Shown here: one piece after another, positions 12,504 to 25,526 of the stretch
Layout: the number at the start of each line of letters is the position of its first letter
Position numbering within the stretch: position 1 is the first letter of the stretch
Assembly (NCBI GenBank): GCA_003013855.2
Contig: ML058505.1
Location: 3,713,331 to 3,777,330, forward strand
Origin: Liriodendron chinense
Taxonomy: Eukaryota; Streptophyta; Magnoliopsida; Magnoliales; Magnoliaceae
Direction of reading: 5' to 3'
Length of the DNA: 64,000 bases
Notes under the pieces: generated by a model
Databases searched by the model: none
What the model was told of the DNA's origin: nothing
Seen by the model: only the letters and a program-made list of their open reading frames with translations
Made by a program: the position numbers and the translations under genes

Positions 12504-14274
12504 TTTATGTTTGTCAGTGTAACTCATTGAATATCATGGTCTTTTGGCAGGTGACTTTTAGATTGGTTATGTTTCGCCCATTTGTTGGAGAGATTCTTCT
12601 GGGAAAGATTGAAAAGTCTGGTGCTAATGGTTTGCGTTGTACGTCATGCAAATGCTTTTCCATTTATGGTTACCATGATACTCTTTTGCTCATCAACTGA
12701 ACATTTGGAGCTTGGTTTGGTTTTCTCATCCTGCTTTTTTATTGAACAATGCAAATAATATTATTCTTTTCCTGTTCCAGGCAAATTGTCTTTATGTTTG
12801 GTGAGCTGCTTACTAGAGGCAGATTGTCTTTTTTTATTTATGCTTTATATGCACACCCATCTTATAACGGAATGAGTTTTCTCCCCTACTTACTGATGTT
12901 CTATGGTATGAATCCATAGCTAGGTATTCCATAATGGTAAAGGTGGCCATACGCTCACTGCTGTTACTGTTAGGATACGGACTGCAGCAGCTGTTACGGC
13001 CCCATTATGGCCATTACATCCTTTCACAAAAAAAAAAAAAAAATCTGTTTCAGCCCCGTAACGGACTGTAACAGGCTATTTTTTTTTTAAGTTACGTCCG
13101 TTTCGGGACCGTAATGCATAACAGTCACCTCCATTACTGTTACATTCTGGCCGTCATGTGAACGTTTTAGCATACCTTGATCCATAGTGAGAATTAGGTT
13201 ATTCTAAGGTTCTTTTGCAGCCTTATGTCATTCTTTATTGCATCTTTCTCCAGGTCTATCCCCTCTGTTTGATCCTTGGGATTCTGAGATTGCACCCTCT
13301 ATGAATATTAAACTCTACTCCTGTGGCATAAACACATCATTGAACTATATGTAATCCCTCTCAAGAGTATTGAGTGATATTTTGTACAATGCATTGTCAG
13401 TCGTGCAGTGCTTTTGGTTCTTCTTTTCTTTTTGGTTTTGTGTGTTAATAATGACTTTTTTACTATATCTGGTGTGATCAATGAGGCATCATCCTGATAG
13501 TTTATTTTGTTTTGGACCTCGATGCAAGCACCCCTAGGCCTGGCAATGGGTCGTGTTGAACTGTGTTCGTGTCGTGTCAAAAATTTGCTCACCCAAACCC
13601 GGCCCGTTAACTAACGGGTTGAAATCTAGAAACCCAAACCCATTCGTTAATTTAACAGGTTACCTGTAACCCGACCCGTTTAACCCGTTAGGCCATTCTA
13701 CTCATCAGATGGCCACACCGTTGATGAGGACAATTGATAGTCTGACCCAACATACAGTTGTGGACCTGTGGTCCACCTAGTGGACCCATTCTGTCACCGA
13801 AAACAATAGAATTCACTCGTGAGACGAGGAGGAATCACATATACATTGCGATATTGCATATGATGGAGTGCCAAGGTTCATAGGTGGGCCATGGTTTGGT
13901 GATCTAGACCATTATGTTAACGGGTTAAACAGGTTCGCAGGTAAAACACTGACCCGACCCGTTATGTTAACAGGTCTTAACGGGTCAACCCGTTAGTGAC
14001 CCGACACAATAAGGCTGGACCGGAACACTGGTTTTTTCATGCGGGTTAGCGGGTTATGTGGAATTTTGCCAGGCCTAAGCACCCCTACCATGCTTTTTGT
14101 ATGGACAGTCTATGTGCTACTTTTCTCAATGATAGAAGCTCTCTTCTATTTGCGTGTTTCTTTTTCATTGCTAACTCTCCATCTTCTTTCCTTCTTAGCA
14201 ATTGTATTGTTCTAGGGTGGTTATTTCTATGATATTTGTCTTGTTCTTGCTACTACAATTCTTTAATAATAATG

Positions 14275-14307
<33 letters not shown>

Positions 14308-17300
14308 CATCATCATTGCTTGTCAAAGCTATTTGGAACTGGTTTCTTGAATCTCATTTACTAATCAATCCTTTCAGGCCTTCAAACCCCAATCAATATT
14401 CCCTAGTTACTAGAGCCATCTCTTGGGCTTGTTGCACATGTATGAACCATCTCAATTTTCTCTCCATTGTTTTATCTCTTTTTAGAACTATTCCTAGTCC
14501 TAGGTTGCTTCAGATGACCTTATTCTTGATTTCATTCTTCTTTCGTCCCGCATATAGATCTCAACATCCTCATCTCTGCAACACTTGGTCTCTGAAGGCG
14601 TTACCATCTAATTGACCAAGATTCTGCCCCTTATAGCATAGATGGTTGAATGGTTGTATCATAAAAATTTCCCTTAAGTTTCAAACTCTAGTGGCGCTTC
14701 TCTATTTCATCTACCCAGCTCTGGTTACATTGAAAATGTCCTTGTTAATCTCTACATCCTTTTGAATACAATAATAGTAATAATAATGATGGTAATAATA
14801 ACAATATTATTATTGTTGTTATTATTAATTGAATAATGATGGTAATAATAACAATATTATTATTGTTGTTATTATTAATTTATTATGCTATAGTGCTACC
14901 TATGTTTTATTTTCTTTTTATAGCCTTTTCAATCACATCATTTTGCCACACCTTTACCTTCAAAAAAAAAAAAAAAAATCATTCTACCACACCTTTTGCC
15001 CTAGGCTGAATCATTCCCACTTTTCTTTGCTTCTATTGAACCGGCTGCATTGCGAAGTTTGACCTATTGATATTGTCATTTTCATCTTAAACAATTGCTT
15101 AGGACCTCTTTGTACGACCATTGGTACATCACTCTAATCCACTTTTTACCTTCATATCAGAGGATTCTTATGGCCCCCTAGAGGATTCTGTGTGGATATG
15201 TGGTATGTAGATGGGGTGTCTAATTATCAAAATATGAAAAATTGAGTTTATCCTGCTAAAATATGGTCATTGTATGTGTAAGGGCCGATTATGGGAGTAA
15301 TTCGTACATTCACATGCAAGTCCCGATAGTGGTGTGTCTAATAGGGATAAGACATGCCTTGAATGGGACCAGATAGGCCTACAAAAATCTAGAGCAAGCT
15401 TTGCAATGCCCAAGTACAAGCATAAACTGTGAAGCAAAAAGCCCAGTTCAATGAACAACAAGCTATCCAACGTGGTACTAAGCAGGGTCCTCATCCTTAC
15501 CTTAGTGGTAGACTCCCAGGAGTTTCAACATGAGATCTGGGGTTCGAGTACCCATAGGTGGTGAAATTCCAATACGGCATGAGTGCAGAAGTGTGTGTGC
15601 ATGGGTGGGTGTGGGGTGCGTGTAAAAAAAAAAAGGCGGTACTAAGCAGCATCGGGATGGGACTAAAGCAGTATCTGGATGGGCCCAAGCAATGCCAAGG
15701 TGTGCTTAGGAAACATTGGGACGGGTCCAAGCAGTGCGACATGCGTAGGCAGCACTGGGAGGGGCCCAAGGAGCATCCATACAAAGCTTCAGCGGACTTT
15801 GAGCAATCTAATTCTTCAAAGTGATAGCATCGGAAGCACGATATGACCAATTATGGCCGGAAGGGCATTGTCCATGGAAGGCACAAGATGAGCGGCACAC
15901 ACCCACAGGCTGACCAGTCAGCCCATGCCAAGGACTTGTGAGCTTTTACTTGTTAAATCAACCCACCTATATAAATACAAAAAGACTGCTATAATGCGGG
16001 AGCATTGTCACACTGGGCTCGAGTGGGGTAGCTTGTGGAGGTGGGGACACACTTGAGGTGGGCGGCCCATGTGAGGTGGGTGTCTCGTAGGCTCGGGCCC
16101 CACCCGTGCGAGTGGCTCGTGGATTTGGGCCCTACCCACGGACTTGGGTGGCTCTTGTGATGCGTACCCATAGACTTGGGGCCCACAAAGGAGGGTTCGA
16201 CCGATGACCTAACCCATGGACTTGGGGCCTGGTCTATGAGATAAAGGAATTGATTCGCCACACTCTATCAATTCGAGCTTTTAGAGCAAGTGGTTAGTCG
16301 TCCTACATCAAAATGGTATCAGAGCGGGAGTTCTCGTGTTTGAGACTCCTCGCCGAGGGTGATTAATGCGGGGGCATTGTCACACTGGGCTCGAGTAGGG
16401 TAGCCTGTGGAGGTGGGGAAACACTTTAGGTGGGTGGCCTATATGAGGTGGGTGGCTCGGGCCCCGCCTGCACGGGTGGCTCGTGGATTTGGGCCCCACC
16501 TGTGGACTCAGGTGGCTCGTGTGATGTGTACCCATGGACTTGGGGTCCACAAAGGAGGGTTCGGTCAAGGACCTAATCCATGGACTTGGGGCTTAGGCTA
16601 TGAGATAAAGGAATTGATTTGTCACGCTCCATTAGTTTGAGCTTTTAGAGCAAGTGGTTAGTCGTCTTGCATCAAAACTGCAATGTATGGAGTCCATTAA
16701 CTACTCTACTAATTGAGTCCTCATTGATGATCGTGTATTAATCAAGACATTATCTTACATTTACATGCTATTTAATGCCATATGCCATGGAGAAGGCGCT
16801 GTAGATGGTTATGAGACCCTGGTGGTTTGAACATGTAACTTTCCGCAAGTAGAGCCTGGAAGGATAAGAGTTGTTGGACCTACTGTAAGCTTCCATTGAG
16901 CGGGATCTATGACTATATTTGTGATTTAGCAAAGTCTTGTAAATAGGTGAGACCCACAGGTTAATCTATATTGAACTTGACAATGCTTCCAAGCCTTGCC
17001 TTCTCAATCTCTCTAGAGACCCAATGTCTATGGGGAATTAGTGTTAAAGCTGCAGGTCCCTGGACTAGCCTGTGAAATGTCACAAGTGGGTGGTAAGTTG
17101 TGAAATCTGTGGAACCCTGTCACGGCAAATGGTATACACTAGCTTTCCTTCTAAAAAATCCTCCCACATTGGCTGTTTGGGAAGCTGGAAATAAAATCAA
17201 TTTCCACAACTTATTTTTTTCGTTGTTTGTATTATAAACAGTAGCTGTAGCAATTGACTGTCACTATTACGCTTTCTCGTGGACAATGAGTGAATTGATT

Positions 17301-20300
17301 TCTTCCCCAAAAGTTAATCTATGGGCATTTCCACAGTAATGAGAGATGCCTCTCGCTGTTGACTCTTACCCTTTAACATTTCCATGGAAACGGACCGTGC
17401 AAAACAAGCAGTGGATTCCATTTTTTTTTTACATTCCGCACTGTGAGATTTCCAGGGGAGGTTTTCCATATCCATATTTTTGGATTCTTCCTATCCAAAC
17501 AACCCCAGGGAAACGAGCAATTCCCTATTCCCATAGTTGAGAAGTAAAGACCTAGTTAACCATCTGTTTTGTAATGAAGGTTTAATTCTATCTTTGACCC
17601 GTAAGTTTGTAATGATTGGGCTTCACTATCCTACTTGAGGGGTTTGTTTTCTTATTTTTTGCAAGACATGGTTTTCCGCTATGGAATTTGTTTGAGTCCA
17701 TCTAATATTAAGATCAACGTTTTCAGCTCTAAAGGAAAACAAATTCACGTTGAGATTCATCTTGATGACATAAAACATTTCTTATGTGTATTGATTCGCA
17801 TGTTCATATTCTGTTTGCTGGTTTTAGTAGTTATCATGAACACTTCAGCTACAAATTACTTCATTTTGTATCTGTATGTACAAACTGATGTTGAACTTGT
17901 CATTGCAGTGTCTGTTGGGTTTTTTAATGACATTTATGTACCTGTCCATCTTCTGAGACAGCCACTCAGGATGTAAGAACCATTGCTTTTGCTGATAACT
18001 ATTTATGTGATTGTTTGATGTTACATGATCTTGGAGGAAGATTGTTATTTAAGATTGCTCTGTGACCATTCTTCATATCTTAAATATATATTTTTTTTCA
18101 CAACGTCACTCTCAAATCTTTTTTGAGGACTATAGGGAGGAAAGCGGCATATGGATTTGGGAGTATATTGATGGAGATTTATTTTTAGATCTAGATGAGG
18201 AGGTATGTATTGTAATCTCATGATCTTTAAATTACACTTTAACTAAATCTGGTGCATGATTCCCTTTGAAGTTCGTGCATGCTAACTTTTGTCATTCAAC
18301 TTGCAGATTCTTTTCCGTGTGCAGAGTGTCAAGTATCCTCCAATCCCGGTTGAGCGAGGCAAAGATGCAGAGCCATTTGCTCCTATGGAGATTACTGTAA
18401 GTTCTGCATACTTCATCTGATGGACTCTTCTGTCCAGCAGCATTTACTCTTCTTGTTTTCCTGATTGATGAACTTCTATTGAATCAATTGTTTCCTATAC
18501 CAATCTCTAACATACTTGGGGTTGATCTTGTGGCGAAGTTGGACCACTCTGTTGCAACTGTTGTAACCCATGAAAATCTCTCCAACATCCTTTGTATATG
18601 GGGTGTATGCCTTTCACATGCTGTGTTTATTGATTGTTCGGGACAATATATGATGCTTGATCCCAAGGAACAACGTTTTCCATTTGACCCAATAATTGTA
18701 CAGGTGGGGCCTGCCTTTTGGTAATCTAAACCATTCATCTGTTGGACCCGATAATGTGGCAGATGTGCCCAAATATACTACGATCAGAGGCTGCTAGGCA
18801 TCCAATTGGTTGTTTGCAAACGCACAGTGCCAATGACCCACATTTAGAGGGGCTATTGAATGGTTTAAGATCATCCAATACGGTGATGTCTGGGGCTTCC
18901 CTCATCCATGATGGGGCACACCATATGAATGGTTTGGATCACCAAAAGTTGGGTCCCATTTGTACAGTTTGTTTGGCTGACTAAATAGCCCGATGGAGAT
19001 TGTATATTTCCTTGAAATTTATACACTGGAAACATAGAGGTGGGGCCACTTGTGGGGTCATTCATGAGCTCTCGCCTTCTCAGTGTACGTTAAAATGATG
19101 GTTGGAGTAGTCTGATATCTTGTGCAAGGTTTCTCAGATCACACGTTGCTCTAGTACCTATTACCTACTTCCTACAATGTGGGGTACTCTAGGGCTAGGA
19201 TCATGCAGTCATTCCAGTAAACAGCACAAAGCATACACAATGTAGTTATCAGTTTATATATGAAATGATGAATGCTATTATTATAAATGATGCATCTATA
19301 GTATATATTGTATATGCTTAATATCATGTACAACAAAAGTACAAACCTCTATATTCTAAACAATCATTTAAATTATATCTTAATCAAAATAAGAATACAA
19401 TTCTGCTGGCGGGCATGTGGAATCTTTGGAAGGAGCGAAATGCTTGGTGCTTTGACAGTAAAAGTTCTTCTTTGGGTTGTTTGATCAAGAGGGTGAAAAG
19501 GGATGTCATCGAATGGGCTACAGTGCGTAGTCATGTAGACTTAAATGTAGTCTGTTCCTTATTGGAGTTGTAATGTGTCTTGTATTCTTTGCCAAGCTGT
19601 TTTTATAAAATTCATTCATAAACCTTCCAAAAAAAAAAAAAAAAGGAATACTATAATTTTGTGTCGTTAAAAAGTGTCTAGGATCTCGGATGACCCATAA
19701 TCTGGATCTACAGTTTTGAGCAGAAAAAGGAGGGTGTTGACAATTTAGGTAACACTATCTTGATTCTTTCAAGTAGATTATGCTCTTAGAGATGCAACAA
19801 CAATTGTGTGTGAGGTAGGGCTGTCAATGGGACGGGCTGGCCCTCCTAGGGCTGAGCTCAGGCTGGATTATTACGCCCGAGGGCCTGGTTCAGGCTTATG
19901 ATATTAGTTCATTTTTTAATCGGGCCGGGCTTGGAATTAGCCATACAAAAGCCCGACAGCCCGGTCCGGCGCAGTAATTTTTCAACAGTTAAAATTCCCC
20001 CTTTCCAACAACATACCTCCTCTGCCTAAAATTTGAAAAATCAAAATTCCCTTTAACCTCTTTTCAAAAACTTCCCTCTGCAGGGATTTTGACTTTGCCT
20101 CGGAGAAAGAGCCCTGCCTCAAAGTCAATCGCATCGCAGGTTCGGGGGTAGACTAGCTATGGTGTGTTGAGGTGGCAAAGTTCTGTTGACTCCACCATGA
20201 TGTATGTGTTATATCCTAACGCAGGGGGATACGTGGTAGGTCGATCACCGTCTCCCTAACCGAGTGTTTCTCGAATCCACGAGAAGAAATAAAAATAAAA

Positions 20301-23300
20301 AGAGGAAATTAATTCCAAATAATTGTTTTTTTTTTTATAATTGAATGAATAATCAAATAAACATAATTACTTTGCTTTAAATAATAAACTAAACCCTAAA
20401 TTCGTACTTAGTACTAACTTGCAAAGGAAGAAAAGAATCCTAATACAATTAGAAAAGAAATTGAAAAATCTGCGCAAACTGTATAACGCCATCGCCGTCT
20501 TCCTTCCGCTGATACGAACAATCCACATATCTGATTGCCACGAAACTTTGTGGTTTTTTTTATATCGACGTACTCTTCAAGATGGTCAGCTTAGATTCTC
20601 CATATCAGTAGTAGTGGGCCACCTGGACCATCTCCAGTTTCAGTGGGCGGAATTCGGAACTTTTTGAACAGTTCGTACCATTTTGGACGCCACGATCAAT
20701 CCGTAACTCGGATCGACGTGAAACTTGTTGGGTTTTCTCGGCGTCGAGCAGCTCTACAAAATAGACGGAACGGATCATCATAAATGATCAAGATGGGCCC
20801 CAAGAGTTGGGCCGAAAGTAAAAAACGGGAATAACAATTTCCTATTTGGGTTGAAATTCTAAAATATGAAATTCCTTAGTTTTCTCTTGTTTTTCTTCCT
20901 GTCCATCTCCCGCAGGAAGGTGCATGATCTACGCCCTTGATCATGGGGTTCTTCTCCTACATCATTCTCCTCTACATGGAGAAAACTCGACCTCGAGTTT
21001 TGCTTCAAGCTAGAGACAATATTTTCGCTACTCCCACTGTCTATGATCACGTCACAGACTTTGCCCTGCACGGTGCACTTTGTGCGAAAAATATTATGTC
21101 GTTGTGGGTGCACTTCCTTCCTGGGGGCGTAAAGTAGTTGTCTTACTACTAGCGATTCCACATGATCTTCAGTCAGCCAATCGACATCTTCTATGTCCCC
21201 CTCTTCGGCCTGTTCCAATTCAGGGTTGTCTTCTGTTGACTCACCTTCCACGCCGCCTTCATTCGTGGTTAAGTGTGCTGCAGGGCGTTGAGGGCAAGCG
21301 TTCGACCAGTGACCTGGTTGGCCACAACGGAGACAATGGTCTGGTCTTGGCCGACCATATGGGTTGGGAATCCTGCTGGAACCCGCTGTAGTGGAAGCTG
21401 TACGTTGAGGTCTTAAGGAACCGCTTCCCCAGTCCCGGTTCGTGACCGTAGGAGGTTGAGGACGCCCTCCTATAGGCTCCTTGCCTTTGGCCAACGTTGT
21501 ATCTTGAGTGGGTCTGGTGTTGGGATTTCGTGTTGCCGGATAGGGTCGAGCAGGGGGCTGTGACAACTGTGTTTCTGCTCGAGTGGCCAATTGGTTGGCC
21601 TCACTCAACGTCCAAACTGGATACATCTGGACTTGATCCTGGATTGCAAATCGCAACCCACCAATGAATTGTGATACTTGTTGTGCCTCTGATTCCGATA
21701 AATTATTCCGTGTAGCCAATCGTTGGAATTCTTCAAGATATTCGGCTACGGTTCTATTTCCCTGACGACAATTTTGGTATTGTTGGAACAAAATTTGTTC
21801 ATAGTCGTTAGGGAGGAATTGAGCTCTAAGAAGCTGTCTCATCCGAGGCCATGTTTGGATGGGTGTCTTATTCTGACGGGTGCGGGAAACCTGTAGGTTT
21901 TCCCATCATGCTGAAGCACCGGATTTAAACTTATATGCAACTAGTTTTACCTTCTTGTCGTTTGGCACTTCCATATAGTCGAAGTATCGCTCGACCTCTG
22001 CCAGCCAGTCGAGGAACTCCTCTATTCGAAGTAGGCCATTAAAGCTGGGAAGATCAGCTTTGCCCCGATAATCTCGTTCTGCTCGTTCCACACGCTCATT
22101 CCCTAGCGCCGGTCGTCGTACGAATATGTCTTCGACCTCGTCATCGCTTGGTTCTGAATCGTCTGGCGTAACCCTACGGTTATCCACCTGGGGTGTTCTA
22201 CGGACAACAGGATTGTCCCGTATAACAACTGTTGGTGGTTGTTGGTCGCCTTGGGCTCGAAGAGGAGCTAGCGATGCTGCAATCTGGTCGAGGGTCGCCT
22301 GTATACCTTGCAGGATCAACCGGTTCTCCCGTCGTGCGGCTTCGAATGCTGCTTCGAAGGCTGTCGCTGTTAGATAGTCCCTTGGAGCACCGTCCTTAGG
22401 ATGAGGATCCAACCCTTCATTAGAGGCCATCGTCTTGAGGAAGAAACCTCTCTCTGATACCAATGACGCAGGGGGATACGTGGTAGGTCGATCACCGTCT
22501 CCCTAACCGAGTGTTTCTCGAATCCACGAGAAGAAATAAAAATAAAAAGAGGAAATTAATTCTAAATAATTGTTTTTTTTTATAATTGAATGAATAATCA
22601 AATAAACATAATTACTTTGCTTTAAATAATAAACTAAACCCTAAATTCGTACTTAGTACTAACTTGCAAAGGAAGAAAAGAATCCTAATACAATTAGAAA
22701 AGAAATTGAAAAATCTGCGCAAACTGTATAACGCCATCGCCGTCTTCCTTCCGCTGATACGAACAATCCACATATCTGATTGCCACGAAACTTTGTGGTT
22801 TTTTTTATATCGACGTACTCTTCAAGATGGTCAGCTTAGATTCTCCATATCAGTAGTAGTGGGCCACCTGGACCATCTCCAGTTTTAGGGGGCGGAATTC
22901 GGAACTTTTTGAACAGTTCGTACCATTTTGGACGCCACGATCAATCCGTAACTCGGATCGACGTGAAACTTGTTGGGTTTTCTCGGCGTCGAGCAGCTTT
23001 ACAAAATAGACGGAACGGATCATCACAAATGATCAAGATGGGCCCCAAGAGTTGGGCCGAAAGTAAAAAACGGGAATAACAATTTCCTATTTGGGTTGAA
23101 ACTCCAAAATATGAAATTCCTTAGTTTTCTCTTGTTTTTCTTCCTGTCCATCTCCCGCAGGAAGGTGCATGATCCACGCCCTTGATCATGGGGTTCTTCT
23201 CCTACATCATATCCACATCGTCCATCCATTTTATGAGATCATTTTAGGGCATGATACCAAAAAATGAAGTAGATCCAAAGCTCACGTGGGCCACACCTCA

Positions 23301-25473
23301 AAATGCAGTGGGGATTGAACGCTTACCATTGAAAACTTGAGGCCCACAGAAGCTTTGGACCAAAGCTGATATTTGTGTTTTCCCTTCATCCAAGTCTGTG
23401 TGACCTTATGAATAGGTTGGATGGCAAATAAACATCATGGTGGGCCATAGGAAGGTTTCAACGGTGGACGCCATTGTCCCCACTGCTTTTTGTGGTGTGG
23501 TCGAGTTGAGTATTGGATCTACTCATTTTTGTGATTATGTACTAAAATGATCTCACAAAATGGATGAACGGCACGGATATAACACATAGGGCCCACATGA
23601 CTCTGCAACATCAACATGCAATCTTCCGCTCCAATTAACAGGAATGGCTCCTCCGTAATTCCAGCATATTACATACCCAATCTCAAATCTGTTATAATTC
23701 ACAAATGAGAGACTCGCTACTGGATGGTGCTTTGTGGGCCCCACCAAGATTTAGTGTTTTATCCACGTTGTCCATCCATTTTGGATCATTAGTTTAGGGT
23801 ATAAGCCCAAAAATGAGGCAGATACAGATCTCAGGTGGACCACACCATAGGAAAACAATGGTAAATTAAAGTTCACCATTGAAAACTTCAAGGGCCCACC
23901 ATAATGTTTATTTTCCATCCAACTCGTTGATTAGGTCAAAAAGACCGGGATGAACTTTAAATTGCCACTATTTTCCTGTTTTGTGGTCCACTTGAGATCT
24001 TTATCTACCTCATTTTTGGCCTTATGCCCCCAAAATAATGATCCAAAATGGATGGATGGCATGGATAAAATGCATAAATCATTTGGAGCCCATAGATAAG
24101 TGTCCAGTAGCTAGGTACTGATGATGTTAGTACGCAATCCGCCTCCTTAAATGGGAGTGGATTAGGTGCGGCCTCGGGCTCACCCAAGACGGTGTGGCCC
24201 TTGCTGTGGGGCCCACCTTGACGTATGTATGCTATATCCATGTTGTCCATTAGTTTTGCCAGATTATTTTATGGCATGAGCCCAAACATACAGCAGATTC
24301 AATTCTAAGTTGGACCATACCATAAGAAAGTGGTGATTGACCATTAATGGGCACAAGTTTTGGATCAAGCTGATATTTTTTTTTTTCTCTTCATCCATGT
24401 TTACGTAACCTTATCAACAGGTTAGATGTAAATGAACATTACCGAAACATTACGGTAAGCCCTCAGAAGCTTTTAATGGCAAGACATTCATCACCATTGT
24501 TTCCTATATATGGCCCACCAGAGATTTGGATCATCTTCATTTTTGGGCTCATGAGCTAAAATGATCTAGGAAAACGGATGGCCGGTGTGGATATTGAATA
24601 AATACATTAAGATGGACCCCACAGTAAGGGCTGCACTGTCTTGGGTGAGGCCGGGGCCACACCTAATCCACTCCTTAAATATGTTACAATGGCGCCAGAG
24701 CTTCCATCCTTTAATGATGAAGACATTCAAGGTTCTCTCTTTCTCGCAAATGGCTTTTCCTCTCCCCTTTCTCTCTCCTCCCTCCATCTACGCCATCAGG
24801 CTCTTCATCACGGATCCTACCATCCTTAGCGCTTTCGTTGTCACGGTTTCTAATGGTGAGAAAACCCTCATGGTCAACCTCCTCCCTATAATGAAAAAAA
24901 TCCACCACACCCTCCAGCGAACTGAAATCACCACCATTTAGGTTCAAGATTTTCAAATTTTTGCTATATTGTTTTGCAAAATATTCATCATAGGATACTA
25001 GATTTTGAATTTATCCTTATTTAAGGTTTTTTTTTGGAGGGGTTTAATTTCGGGCTCGGGCCGGGTTTGGGCTTTGGTTGAAAAAGCAGGCCGGGCTTGG
25101 ACAGATCTCGGCCTGGTCCTAACCCGGCCTGTTGAAACCCTTAGTGTGAGGACAAATTCAAGGTGCATGGCATATCAATAAAAAAAGGTGTAACACCCAT
25201 GCATGTGAGATCTACGCTAATCATAAGGTGGGGTTGATTGGCATCATTCCTTAGCCCATAAACTAGGCCAATTGACTTGTCACGTGGGCGAGACTCGTAC
25301 ACGGAAATAAACATTCACGTGTGGCCCAACCAGCCTGGATTTTGGGAAGGGGCATGTTCGCATAGAACCTTTCATGGTTCATGGCCCGTATCTTGAATAC
25401 ATGTTGCATGTTTGTGTCTTTAATCTCTCCTCAAGCTAATCGCTTTAGCGCATCTCATGTTTTTATCCTTCCT

Positions 25474-25526
<53 letters not shown>

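Larger units (their letters stand above)
20190..23609. mobile_element. Palindromic MITE split by an LTR retrotransposon
   Basis: Left end GTGGCAAAGTTCTGTTGACT..GATGTATGTGTTATATCC continues after the LTR element at 23215 (ACATCGTCCATCCATTTTAT) and ends ..GATATAACACATAGGGCCCA. The halves are inverted copies, so the MITE was about 425 bp before the insertion. Confidence 0.7.
19816..25143. mobile_element. hAT-like element with perfect 8-bp TSD, enlarged by nested insertions
   Basis: GTGTGAGG at 19808-19815 and 25144-25151. Ends TAGGGCTGTCAATGGGACGG and (- strand) TAAGGGTTTCAACAGGCCGG, with CGGGCC-rich subterminal sequence at both ends. Its own DNA is about 19816-20189, 23610-23714 and 24675-25143. 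The rest is nested: a MITE split by an LTR element, and two more palindromic MITEs. A short open stretch at 24689-24829 (MAPELPSFNDEDIQGS...) is not recognised. Confidence 0.82.

Noticed and set aside
24689..24829. Possible captured host exon (MAPELPSFNDEDIQ...) inside the hAT
   Set aside because: Too short to identify and no splice sites; left undetermined.
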